Of a stretch of DNA of 64,000 nt, positions 51,125 to 59,860 are shown in pieces. The first letter of the stretch is position 1. Each line of letters starts with the position of its first letter. Both the position numbers and the translations under genes were made by a program. The DNA comes from PALSA-1006 sp964571195 (GTDB lineage: Bacteria > Pseudomonadota > Gammaproteobacteria > Burkholderiales > Gallionellaceae), in contig CAZNAD010000010.1 in assembly GCA_964571195.1 (NCBI GenBank), positions 1 to 64,000 on the forward strand. The letters are read 5' to 3'. The notes beneath the pieces were generated by a model. That model had not been told where the DNA came from. It did no database searches and saw only the letters and a program-made list of their open reading frames with translations.

Positions 51125-52417
51125 TTACCCGAGGTGAGTCCGATATGTGGGATCGGGGTGATTCAGTTTGTGACCGATCAGATTCTTGGCACAATTGGTC
51201 GCCCCTTGGTTGGTGCGAACAAAGCTCAATCCTGCCAACCCCATATCTTGAGCAACCATCTGCTTGTTAAATAATTCTTGCAGTATTTGCACCATTGTTT
51301 GGGCATCTGTAATTCTTTGCGCGGCACCTTGTTTGATCGCTTGCTGGCATGCCTGTTCGAAATTGTAGGTATGCGGACCGATCAGGACGGGTTTGCCCAC
51401 TGCGCAGGCTTCGATTAGGTTCTGCCCGCCGAATGGCAACAGGCTACCCCCGATGAATGCGATGTCGCACGCCGCATAATAAGCAAACATCTCGCCCATG
51501 CTGTCGCCCAGTACGACTTCGGTATCTGCTGCGATGGCGACATGTTCACTGCGGCGCTGATAGCGGAAGCCGTGCTGGGCGATCAATGTGGCGACTGCGT
51601 CGAATCGCTGAGGATGGCGTGGGACGATCACGCTCAACAAACCGGGGATATTCGTCTGTTTGAGCGCGTCCAGCAGCAATATCTCTTCACCTTCGCGGGT
51701 GCTGGCGGCAAGGAATATTTTGCGCGTCGAGCCGAACGTGTCGCGCAGACGTTTGCCCAGTTCCAGCATCGCTGCGGGAGGTTCGATGTCAAACTTCAGA
51801 TTTCCCATGAGACTGATGTTTTCTCCGCCGAGCATTTGCAGACGTCGCGCATCGGCTTCGGTTTGTGCGGCAATCGTTGTGAGTTCGTGCAGGCCCTGTC
51901 GAGTTAACGCGGGAAAGCGGGCATAACGGGCTGCCGATTTTTCAGATAGACGCGCGTTGAGCAGCAGCAGCGGGACATTCGCGGTGCGACACAGGTGGAT
52001 GAGATTGAACCAGATCTCGGTTTCCAGCAGGACGCCGACTTGCGGCTGGAAATGGCGCAGAAAGCGGCGCACTGCACAAGGGAAGTCATAGGGCAGATAA
52101 ACTCTGAGCACGTCGTTGCCAAACAGTTGTTCGCTGGTCGCGCGCCCGGTCGGAGTGGTGTGGGTAAGCAGCAATTGATGGTTGGGATAGGTTTTCAACA
52201 GGACCTGCACCAATGCTACTGCCGCCCGTGTTTCGCCCACGGATACGGTATGCAGCCAGATGACCGGACGGTCGGTTCGGGGTGTATAAAAGCCGAAGCG
52301 TTCGCCGATGTGACGGAGATATTCCGGTTGTTTGCGACCGCGCCACAACAGATGGAAGCAGATGTAGGGCAGCAATAACCACAGTAGCCCTGTGTAGATA
52401 AGGCGCGGGTTAATCAT
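51125..52417 (-). CDS. waaA: 3-deoxy-D-manno-octulosonic acid transferase
   Basis: A 430-residue Kdo transferase acting on lipid A at the inner membrane. It has an N-terminal anchor helix (LLWLLLPYICFHLLW), the family motifs VSVGETRAAVALV, THTTPTGR, LLETEIWFNLI and the C-terminal GGSLLPFGGQNLIEACAVGK. ATG 52417 is chosen because MINPRLIYTGLLW is the usual start and it overlaps the waaC stop by eight bases; a longer frame from 52507 runs inside waaC. Confidence 0.94.
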   Translation of the reverse strand: MINPRLIYTGLLWLLLPYICFHLLWRGRKQPEYLRHIGERFGFYTPRTDRPVIWLHTVSVGETRAAVALVQVLLKTYPNHQLLLTHTTPTGRATSEQLFGNDVLRVYLPYDFPCAVRRFLRHFQPQVGVLLETEIWFNLIHLCRTANVPLLLLNARLSEKSAARYARFPALTRQGLHELTTIAAQTEADARRLQMLGGENISLMGNLKFDIEPPAAMLELGKRLRDTFGSTRKIFLAASTREGEEILLLDALKQTNIPGLLSVIVPRHPQRFDAVATLIAQHGFRYQRRSEHVAIAADTEVVLGDSMGEMFAYYAACDIAFIGGSLLPFGGQNLIEACAVGKPVLIGPHTYNFEQACQQAIKQGAAQRITDAQTMVQILQELFNKQMVAQDMGLAGLSFVRTNQGATNCAKNLIGHKLNHPDPTYRTHLG

Positions 52418-53369
52418 GCTGTACCAGACGGTTGAGTGTGGCGAGCACTTCGTTGACCGAGGGCGGGCGCTGAATCCCGCCCAGATTGATGGCACGTACT
52501 CCGGCATAAAGGCCGGTCAGACCTGGCTCCGTGGCGGTGTAGAGGCCGATGGTCGGGACGCCGAGCGCGGCGGCGAGATGACTCAATCCCGTGTCCACGC
52601 CGATGACGGCATGCGCCTGTCCCAGCAGCGTGGCGGCTTGCATAAGGTTTAGTCCGGGCGGACAGAGAGCATGGGGAATGCGGGCTGTTAATCGTTCGCT
52701 ACGAGCCCGCTCTTTTGTGCTCCCCCATGGCAGGATCAGTTGCAGACCGTCGTCAGCCAGTTGTCGGCCAAGTGTTATCCAATTGGCCTCGTCCCATAAC
52801 TTGTCATCCCGGCTGGTCGCATGCAGCAACACGGCATAAGGCGAACTCCGATCCAGCCAGGGCAACTCCTGTTCAGGGGGGCGAATACCATAATCGGCAG
52901 GGCCGGATGGGGTGTAGCCCAAGGCCAGTCCGGCCAGCAGGCGATTGCGTTCGACAGCATGCAGATCTTTGCGTACGGTAAATGTGCTGTCGTAAAATAG
53001 ACTGGAGATGGGTTCGCGTGCACTGTTCCACGCATAGCCACAACGTGGCGGGTTAGCGCAGCGTGTGATGACGGCGCTTTTGAATAGGCCTTGCGAGTCC
53101 AGTGTTAAATCATAATGTTGTGCGCGCAATTCGCGGAATGCTGCTAGTGTTTCGGTGCGAGTAGCCCACCAAGATTTACGCCAGCGTCGTATCGCAATGG
53201 AAATGGTTCGATGTACTTTGGGATGAAGCAAGGCTAGTGCAGCGTAATTTTCTTCTATAACCCAGTCGATACAGGCATCAGGGATGTGCTGGCAAATGTC
53301 AGTTACCACGGGAAGGTTGTGTAGCACATCTCCCATGGAGGATGTCTTTATCAGTAAGATATCTGGCAT
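52410..53369 (-). CDS. waaC: lipopolysaccharide heptosyltransferase I
   Basis: A 319-residue GT9 enzyme adding the first heptose to Kdo2-lipid A. ILLIKTSSMGDVLHNLPVVT at the start and AVIGVDTGLSHLAAALGVP with GLYTATEP near the end are characteristic of WaaC. First gene of the minus-strand LPS core/rhamnose unit. Confidence 0.93.
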   Translation of the reverse strand: MPDILLIKTSSMGDVLHNLPVVTDICQHIPDACIDWVIEENYAALALLHPKVHRTISIAIRRWRKSWWATRTETLAAFRELRAQHYDLTLDSQGLFKSAVITRCANPPRCGYAWNSAREPISSLFYDSTFTVRKDLHAVERNRLLAGLALGYTPSGPADYGIRPPEQELPWLDRSSPYAVLLHATSRDDKLWDEANWITLGRQLADDGLQLILPWGSTKERARSERLTARIPHALCPPGLNLMQAATLLGQAHAVIGVDTGLSHLAAALGVPTIGLYTATEPGLTGLYAGVRAINLGGIQRPPSVNEVLATLNRLVQHD

Positions 53370-53583
53370 GTAGTGTGTGCTGGAATTCTAGGGATGTATA
53401 TGGCTTGGAGTGGATTTTTGATCTGATTTCATACTGTTTATTTGCCGCCGCGAAGGGCGCTGTATTCATTTGGGAGGAAACATAAATGTTTCCAGCATCA
53501 GGCTTCGATTATAATCCGCAAATGGCGCTTAAGGTCGCATTCCTGTGGGATGGCAGGGTTCCCTATAAATCATTTGTGCTAAA
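53370..53583. other. non-coding region between waaC and the rfbF remnant
   Basis: AT-richer sequence that must hold the promoter of waaC. I see no gene, hairpin terminator or repeat that I can support. Confidence 0.5.
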
Positions 53584-53758
53584 AATATTTTTGCAGGCGA
53601 ATTGGGGGGCGTATCAGTGAAGAATCTCTATGCGTTCAAGAGCGATGGTTGAAATCGGCGGCAAGCCACGCGATTGTGGCTGTCTACGGATATCTTGCGT
53701 GACAAAATCACTTGGAAAGCTTGTGTTAAAAGATCGGATCCGTGGAGATGTGATTGAG
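53584..53758 (+). pseudogene. remnant of glucose-1-phosphate cytidylyltransferase gene (rfbF)
   Basis: Pieces of RfbF are readable across frames. GTATCAGTGAAGAATCTC encodes RISEES in one frame, then MVEIGGKP (53645-53668) in another; together they match the RfbF N terminus (GTRISEES...KPMVEIGGKP). Nine bases on, WLSTDILRDK (53677-53706), then RSDPW near the end, match the RfbF C terminus (W..MDTLRDK...APWKVW). So a gene of about 770 bases has lost its middle and gained frameshifts. It lies directly ahead of sugar genes that normally follow rfbF/rfbG. Confidence 0.75.
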
Positions 53759-53814
53759 TATGATGCGATTGGCTTCTATCATGCTGCCAGATGATTATGT
53801 CGGAGTGATTCATC

Positions 53815-54375
53815 ATGTCGCGCTTTGATTTTATCGCAACATCGTTAGCCGGGCTTATGGTTGTACAGCGTAAGACGGTAGAGGATGAGCGTGGTTTTTT
53901 GTCGCGCTTTTATTGCGCCGAGGAGTTTTGTGCGGAAGGTTTTGGCAAGTCGATTGTGCAGATAAATCATGCGCTCACACGGAATAAAGGCGCGGTTAGA
54001 GGATTACATTTTCAGTACCCTCCGCAGGCTGAGATCAAGTTGGTGAGTTGTTTGAAAGGGGAAATACTGGACGTTGCAGTTGACCTGAGGCGTAACTCCC
54101 CAACTTTTTTGAAGTGGTACGGGGAGATACTTTCGAGCAAAAATCGTAGAAGTATGCTTCTCCCGGAAGGGTTCGCGCATGGATTTCAGGCGTTAGTCGA
54201 CGACTGTGAGCTTATCTATCTACATACGGCCGCTTACCATCCTGAGCTGGAGGGGGGGCTTAATGTGGCAGATCCGGCATTGAATATTGCTTGGCCGTTG
54301 CAATTTGGTGATCTTTCTGCACGAGATCAGAGCCATCCATTTATTGATAAAACTTTTCAAGGAATCATTGTATGA
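53815..54375 (+). CDS. RfbC-like nucleotide-sugar 3,5-epimerase family protein
   Basis: A 186-residue cupin related to RfbC (INHALTRNKGAVRGLHFQYP with the catalytic His, then GEILDVAVDLRRNSPTFLKW, LPEGFAHGFQALVDD). It is more divergent than the rfbC at 48625 and sits in front of a C-methyltransferase and a reductase, so it probably acts on a 4-keto-6-deoxy sugar in a branched-sugar pathway, not in rhamnose synthesis. Its TGA overlaps the next ATG. Confidence 0.88.
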   Translation: MSRFDFIATSLAGLMVVQRKTVEDERGFLSRFYCAEEFCAEGFGKSIVQINHALTRNKGAVRGLHFQYPPQAEIKLVSCLKGEILDVAVDLRRNSPTFLKWYGEILSSKNRRSMLLPEGFAHGFQALVDDCELIYLHTAAYHPELEGGLNVADPALNIAWPLQFGDLSARDQSHPFIDKTFQGIIV

Positions 54376-55598
54376 ATTGTCGTCACTGCCATTCAGAGTT
54401 GACTTTGTCGCTGATCGATTTGGTAACTGCCCCGCCATCCAATGCTTATCTTACCCAGCAGATGTTACACGCACCGGAGAAATACTTTCCATTGCGAGTC
54501 TTGGTTTGTAAGGAATGTTGGTTGGTGCAGACGGAAGATTACGCAGGTGCGGTAGAGCTTTTTTCATCGGACTATGCGTATTTCAGCTCGTTCTCTACAA
54601 CTTGGCTGAAACATGCGGAGCGCTATGTAGAAGAGATGGTGGGGCGGTTTGGGTTGAATTCAGGTTCCCAGATTGTCGAGGTGGCGGCCAATGATGGATA
54701 TTTGCTGCAATATGCAAAAATGCGGGGGATATCTTGCTTGGGAATCGAGCCTACGACGAGTACAGCTAATGCCGCAAGGGCCAAAGGCATCGAGATAGTA
54801 GAGGATTTCTTCGGGGTGCGCTTGGGTGACCAATTGGCGGCTCAGGGGAAGCAGGCAGATCTTACTGTTGCGAATAATGTACTGGGGCACGTGCCGGATA
54901 TTAATGATTTCGTTGGAGGCTTTGCTGCCATCCTTAAGCCTTCTGGGGTATCAACCTTTGAATTTCCGCATGTGTTGCGTTTGATCTCAGAGAACCAATT
55001 CGACACCATCTATCACGAACACTATTCCTATTTGTCCCTGACCGCAGTGAAACGCATATTCGAACACAATGGTTTAACAATCTTTGATGTCGAGGAGTTG
55101 TCCACCCACGGCGGTAGCTTGCGAGTCTTTGCTCAACGTGCGGATACGGGGGGGCGGGTGGTCAGCAAAAACGTGATAGAAATGCTAGCGCGGGAAAATG
55201 CGGCAGGAATGACGACCGCAGAGTTTTATGCTGGTTTCCAGAACAAGGCGAACAAAGTGAAGAATGACTTCTTGGCTTTCTTGATTGAGGCTGGTCGGGA
55301 GGGGAGGCAGGTGGTGGGTTATGGGGCGGCGGCAAAGGGGAATACGCTGATGAACTATGCGGGAGTTCGCCCAGATCAATTGTCGTATGTCATGGATCTC
55401 AATCCGTCCAAGCAGGGGAAGTTTCTGCCGGGGTGTCGGATTCCTATTGTTTCCGAGGAGCTGTTGAGACAAACGCGCCCGCATTATGTGGTGATTTTGC
55501 CTTGGAATCTGCGCTCCGAAGTGATGGGGCAGCTGGCGTATATCAGGGAATGGGGGGGGCAATTCGTGACAGCAGTCCCTTCGTTAAAGATTGATTGA
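54372..55598 (+). CDS. SAM-dependent sugar C-methyltransferase
   Basis: A 408-residue three-part enzyme of the TylC3/NovU type. The N-terminal zinc-binding segment (MNCRHCHSELTL, LVCKECWLVQ) is followed by the SAM domain (IVEVAANDGYLLQYAK) and a C-terminal domain with VGYGAAAKGNTLMNYAGV. These enzymes methylate C-3 of a 4-keto-6-deoxy nucleotide sugar, giving a branched sugar. Coupled to the epimerase gene by a four-base overlap and followed within seven bases by a reductase. Confidence 0.9.
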   Translation: MNCRHCHSELTLSLIDLVTAPPSNAYLTQQMLHAPEKYFPLRVLVCKECWLVQTEDYAGAVELFSSDYAYFSSFSTTWLKHAERYVEEMVGRFGLNSGSQIVEVAANDGYLLQYAKMRGISCLGIEPTTSTANAARAKGIEIVEDFFGVRLGDQLAAQGKQADLTVANNVLGHVPDINDFVGGFAAILKPSGVSTFEFPHVLRLISENQFDTIYHEHYSYLSLTAVKRIFEHNGLTIFDVEELSTHGGSLRVFAQRADTGGRVVSKNVIEMLARENAAGMTTAEFYAGFQNKANKVKNDFLAFLIEAGREGRQVVGYGAAAKGNTLMNYAGVRPDQLSYVMDLNPSKQGKFLPGCRIPIVSEELLRQTRPHYVVILPWNLRSEVMGQLAYIREWGGQFVTAVPSLKID

Positions 55599-55604
55599 GG
55601 CGCA

Positions 55605-56420
55605 ATGAAAGTCGCAGTGACAGGAGCCAGCGGATTTATCGGGCGATACGTACTGGCAGAGCTGACTAGGCACGAGGTAGATGTTGTTGCAGTCACGCGC
55701 ACACCCGCGCATTTTCAGAATTTGAATGATGGTGTGCAGGTGGTTGAGATGGATATCGCGAACCCGGCACCGGATGATTTTGGAAAGTTGGGGCGACCTG
55801 ATGTTTTGATTCATCTCGCTTGGGATGGTTTGCCAAACTACAAATCTTTGCATCACTATGAGACGGAGCTGCCGCGCCAATATAGATTTCTTAAATCGTT
55901 GATTGAGGCTGGCTTGCAATCCTTGCTGGTGACAGGCACTTGTTTTGAGTATGGGATGCAGTCCGGGGGGCTATCGGCGGAGATGCCGACGAAGCCAAGC
56001 AATCCTTACGGTTATGCCAAAGATGCATTGCGACAGCAGTTGGTCTATTTGAAGGAGGACAAAAAATTTACGCTGATTTGGGGGCGATTATTTTATATGT
56101 ATGGAGAGGGGCAACCGACTTCCTCCTTGTATCCAAAATTACGAGAAGCTGTGTCACGTGGTGACAAAGTTTTTGATATGTCGGGCGGAGAGCAGCTGCG
56201 GGATTATTTGCCTGTGGCAGAGGTGGCTCGCAAGATTGTGCGATTGGCCTTGGCTAAAAGTGATACTCCCATTGTAAATATCTGCTCGGGTAATCCGATC
56301 TCGGTGCGCAGATTGGTCGAGCAGTGGGTGCGCGACAATCATTGGAATATTCAGCTGAATTTTGGGTGTTATCCCTATCCTGACTATGAACCGATGGCAT
56401 TTTGGGGAGAGGAGTCGTAG
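55605..56420 (+). CDS. NAD-dependent epimerase/dehydratase family protein
   Basis: A 271-residue SDR: TGASGFIGRYVLAEL at the N terminus, VTGTCFEYGMQSG and YGYAKDALRQQL (YxxxK). Most likely the 4-keto reductase that finishes the branched deoxysugar made by the two preceding genes; inferred from order. Confidence 0.88.
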   Translation: MKVAVTGASGFIGRYVLAELTRHEVDVVAVTRTPAHFQNLNDGVQVVEMDIANPAPDDFGKLGRPDVLIHLAWDGLPNYKSLHHYETELPRQYRFLKSLIEAGLQSLLVTGTCFEYGMQSGGLSAEMPTKPSNPYGYAKDALRQQLVYLKEDKKFTLIWGRLFYMYGEGQPTSSLYPKLREAVSRGDKVFDMSGGEQLRDYLPVAEVARKIVRLALAKSDTPIVNICSGNPISVRRLVEQWVRDNHWNIQLNFGCYPYPDYEPMAFWGEES

Positions 56421-56471
56421 CCGAGGGCGGTCTAGCCAGCGTGGTGCTGATTCATCTAGGAAGCATTGAGT

Positions 56472-57290
56472 ATGTCTGAGGTCTGTGTTGTTCATCTGGT
56501 CAGAAAAAAGAATGGCATGGAACCATTTTTGGGTTTCATCGACTCTTATCTGAAACATCCCGCCGGAATGGATCATGATCTTTTGATCGTCTATAAGGGT
56601 TTCTACCGGCAGCGCGATCTTGCTCCATATGAGAAGCTGATCAAAAATATACCGCACTCTTTTTTGCTCGTGGCGGACTTCGGTTTTGATCTTCGGCCAT
56701 ATTTCATTGCTGCGGCGCGTCATGACAGCAGATATTTCTGTTTCCTGAATTCGTTCAGTATTATTCTTGATCGCGACTGGTTACTCAAACTCTATCGCCA
56801 TATCGTAGAGCCAGGTGTCGGCTTGGCTGGTGCCAGTGGGTCGTGGGGCTGTATTCGTCCAGGGCAGATAAGGATTGGTGCGTCTTGGTATCAGCGATGG
56901 CTACGAAATATTGCCCTAATGTGCTTAGGGCGATATTTGGGGAGCCGCTTTGAGCCTTTTCCCAATTTCCATGTGCGTAGCAATGGATTCATTATCGCGC
57001 GTGTCAATATGTTAAAGATTCGCCACGGGCTGATCCTCAGCAAGATGCAGGCATGGATGCTGGAGAGTGGTAAAAACGGAATTACCAAACAGATAGAGCG
57101 GTCAGGATTGAAACCTGTCATCGTGGGCAAGGATGGCCTAGCTTATGATAAGCACGAGTGGAAGATGAGCAACACTTTTTGGTGTTGTGGGCAGGAAAAT
57201 CTGTTGATAGCAGATAATCAGACAAGGAAATTCGACGAAGCCAGCCCGGATTGGAGGCGCAATTTGGAATTGTTCGCTTGGGGTGAATGA
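56472..57290 (+). CDS. putative glycosyltransferase, unassigned family
   Basis: A 272-residue soluble protein. HDLLIVYKGFY, VADFGFDLRPYFIAA and FCFLNSFSIILDRDWLLKL recall GT-A folded transferases that scan for an acidic pair, but no canonical DxD is obvious. ATG 56472 follows GGAAGC; TTG 56466 is possible. Lies inside the O-antigen cluster between a reductase and a methyltransferase. Confidence 0.6.
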   Translation: MSEVCVVHLVRKKNGMEPFLGFIDSYLKHPAGMDHDLLIVYKGFYRQRDLAPYEKLIKNIPHSFLLVADFGFDLRPYFIAAARHDSRYFCFLNSFSIILDRDWLLKLYRHIVEPGVGLAGASGSWGCIRPGQIRIGASWYQRWLRNIALMCLGRYLGSRFEPFPNFHVRSNGFIIARVNMLKIRHGLILSKMQAWMLESGKNGITKQIERSGLKPVIVGKDGLAYDKHEWKMSNTFWCCGQENLLIADNQTRKFDEASPDWRRNLELFAWGE

Positions 57291-57383
57291 TCGCACCTTG
57301 CTGGTGCGGTCGATTGCTATCTTGTCGATTATTGGCAAAAGCGAAATTAGCGTTTGGTCTAATCATTGGTATTGGAGATTGTA

Positions 57384-58304
57384 ATGAATGGGTTGTCGAT
57401 CACATGTCGAATTTGTGGTTCAAAGAACCAGTGCGCATGCCTGTTTGCCAAAGACCTGAATCAGCAAAAGAGCCGGAGGTTGTTCTCCTATCATAGGTGT
57501 CAAGACTGCCAAAGTATCTTTTTGCATCCTGTGCCCGATAATTTGGGCTTTTACTACGGGCAGAACTATCCGGCATATGCCGTTAAGAATTCCACGCAGC
57601 TTGAAAAAAAACTGGCGAATTTCGAGCTGGCAAAGCTAGACATTGTTCAGCGTTATGCTCCTCGCGGTACATTGCTGGAGATCGGCCCGGCTGCCGGACG
57701 CTTTCTCGCAGTGGCGAGTCGCGCGGGTTATGAAGTTAGGGCGATAGAGCAGGATGCGCAGTGTGTGAGGCATATTAAAGACATGCTCGATGTGGATGTC
57801 AGTTGTAGTGATAAACCTGGCGAGGTGTTGTCGTCCTTGGGGGCCGTTTGCGATGTAATCGTGGCATGGCATGTGATCGAACACTTGCAGGATCTGCGCG
57901 GTGTCATGGCCGCCGCTGCCGCCGCATTGCGTAAGCCTGAGGGGGTTATTATTGTCTCGGCACCTAATCCTGATTCATGGTCATTCAGGTTGTTCGGGCG
58001 GTTTTGGGTGCATCTGGATGCTCCGCGTCACTTGGCTTTGATTCCCTTATCCGCGTTGGATGGATTGATGGCAGAGCAGGGATTGGAAAGAGTAGCGTGT
58101 GTTTTTGATGATCCGGTTGGGCGCTTCTTGAACCGCATGGGCTGGCAGGCATCTCTGATGAATCTAAGCAGTGTGAAATTTGTGCGCTGGCCCTTATTGG
58201 CGATTATTGGAAGAGTGCTGTCTATCGTCATGCGCTTGCCGGACGCTATGCAAGGGCGAGGTGCCGCTTACACCGCTATATACAAGCACAAACGCGATGT
58301 TTAA
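57384..58304 (+). CDS. class I SAM-dependent methyltransferase with zinc-ribbon start
   Basis: A 306-residue protein with an N-terminal Cys motif (CRICGSKNQCAC, YHRCQDCQSIFL), a SAM domain (LLEIGPAAGRFLAVASRAGY, AWHVIEHLQDLR) and a C-terminal hydrophobic stretch. Such methyltransferases (Methyltransf_23 type) occur in polysaccharide clusters; the acceptor is unknown. ATG 57384 with GGAG upstream is preferred over 57366. Confidence 0.85.
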   Translation: MNGLSITCRICGSKNQCACLFAKDLNQQKSRRLFSYHRCQDCQSIFLHPVPDNLGFYYGQNYPAYAVKNSTQLEKKLANFELAKLDIVQRYAPRGTLLEIGPAAGRFLAVASRAGYEVRAIEQDAQCVRHIKDMLDVDVSCSDKPGEVLSSLGAVCDVIVAWHVIEHLQDLRGVMAAAAAALRKPEGVIIVSAPNPDSWSFRLFGRFWVHLDAPRHLALIPLSALDGLMAEQGLERVACVFDDPVGRFLNRMGWQASLMNLSSVKFVRWPLLAIIGRVLSIVMRLPDAMQGRGAAYTAIYKHKRDV

Positions 58305-58363
58305 AGCGGTAAGCTTAGTTATGCGCATGGCGCATAGGCGGCACTGCCCGCAGGTGGAGTGTC

Positions 58364-59857
58364 ATGTCGCTTAAGCGCAACATACTTGCAAACTATCTCG
58401 GGCAAGGCTGGTCTGCTGTGATGCAGCTGGCTTTCATTCCGCTGTATATCAAATATCTGGGCATGGAATCCTATGGGCTGATCGGTGTGTACGCCACGTT
58501 ACAGGCGGGCTTTCTGCTGTTGGACATGGGGATGGCACCGACCCTTAATCGCGAGATGGCGCGTTATGCGGCGGGTGCCCACAGCGCCCGTTCAATTCGT
58601 GAGCTGTTGCACAGTCTGGAGCTGATCTTTGCGGGAGTCGCGGCGCTGATCATCTGCATCGTGTGGGGGGCATCCGACTGGTTTGCGCTGCATTGGGTCA
58701 AGGTTGAGAAGCTGCCGCTGGATGCGGTGAGTGATGCATTCGCCATTATGGGAGTGGTTGCGGCATTGCGTTTGGTCGAGAACGTTTACCGTGGTGCGAT
58801 ATTGGGTTTGCAAACGCAGGTGTGGCTCAATGCGGCAACGGCGATTCTGGCTACGTTCAGATGGCTGGGGGCAGTGGGAGTGCTGGCGTGGGTATCGCAG
58901 ACTATTGTGGCGTTTTTTATCTGGCAGGGATGTATATCCTTGCTCACGGTAGTTGTCTTTGCGCTACGCGTTCATCGCGTGATTCCTGCTGCACAGTCGG
59001 TACATTTCTCCAAATCGGCAGTCGCGGGAGTATGGGAATTTGCGCGTGGCATGATTCTCACGATGGTGCTCGCTTTGATACTGACGCATACCGATAAGAT
59101 ATTGTTGTCGCGGTTGCTAAGTCTTGAGGCATTCGGTGCTTATACGCTTGCGGCAACGCTTGCGGGAGGCCTGATGTTGCTGGTGGCACCGTTGGCACAG
59201 GGTTATTACCCGAAATTCACCGAGCTGTTGACTCGCCAGGATGAGCCGGGATTAATCCGGGTATATCATCAGGCGGCGCAGTTGATGAGCGTGATGGTCA
59301 TGCCGGCGGCGCTGATATTGATGTTCTACGGCGAAACGGTGCTTTATCTATGGACTGGCGACGAGGAGTTGGCGCGCCACGCGGCTCCACTGGTGGCGTT
59401 GCTAACTTTAGGTACTGCATTCCTTGGTTTGATGAATATTCCCTATATGTTGCAGCTGGCTTATGGTTGGTCGGTATTTGCCGCGAAAGTGAATGCCGTT
59501 GTCGTTGCGGTGCTGATCCCGGTGTTATTGTGGGTCACGCCGCGTTATGGGGCAATGGGAGCCGCGTGGGTGTGGCTGGCGATCACATTGAGTTATATTT
59601 TCGTGGTCGTTCCGTTGATGCATCGGCGGCTTTTGCCTGAAGAGAAATGGGCGTGGTACTGGCGTGATAATGCTCTCCCATCCATGGCTGCTACAGTGGT
59701 TGTTTTTGCTGGAACATGGATTGATATTGCCGATTTTTCAAAACTCGGGCAATTCCTGTTGCTGGGCATGATTGGCTTGTTGGCCTTTTTCGCGGCAGCT
59801 TGTTCGGCTCCAATTTTGCGCGGCAAAATACTTAGAATTGTCGTTAGGGGAATATGA
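58364..59857 (+). CDS. Wzx-type O-antigen flippase
   Basis: A 497-residue integral membrane protein with about 12-14 helices and the oligosaccharide-flippase pattern at the N terminus (NILANYLGQGWSAVMQLAFI, PLYIKYLGMESYGLIG). Expected to move lipid-linked O units across the inner membrane. It fits a Wzx/Wzy route; a Wzy candidate is not certain in the window. Confidence 0.88.
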   Translation: MSLKRNILANYLGQGWSAVMQLAFIPLYIKYLGMESYGLIGVYATLQAGFLLLDMGMAPTLNREMARYAAGAHSARSIRELLHSLELIFAGVAALIICIVWGASDWFALHWVKVEKLPLDAVSDAFAIMGVVAALRLVENVYRGAILGLQTQVWLNAATAILATFRWLGAVGVLAWVSQTIVAFFIWQGCISLLTVVVFALRVHRVIPAAQSVHFSKSAVAGVWEFARGMILTMVLALILTHTDKILLSRLLSLEAFGAYTLAATLAGGLMLLVAPLAQGYYPKFTELLTRQDEPGLIRVYHQAAQLMSVMVMPAALILMFYGETVLYLWTGDEELARHAAPLVALLTLGTAFLGLMNIPYMLQLAYGWSVFAAKVNAVVVAVLIPVLLWVTPRYGAMGAAWVWLAITLSYIFVVVPLMHRRLLPEEKWAWYWRDNALPSMAATVVVFAGTWIDIADFSKLGQFLLLGMIGLLAFFAAACSAPILRGKILRIVVRGI

Positions 59858-59860
59858 GTG

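Noticed and set aside
53628..53816. Minus-strand 62-codon frame between waaC and the epimerase
   Set aside because: It overlaps the readable rfbF remnant on the plus strand and has no ribosome-binding site or family motif.
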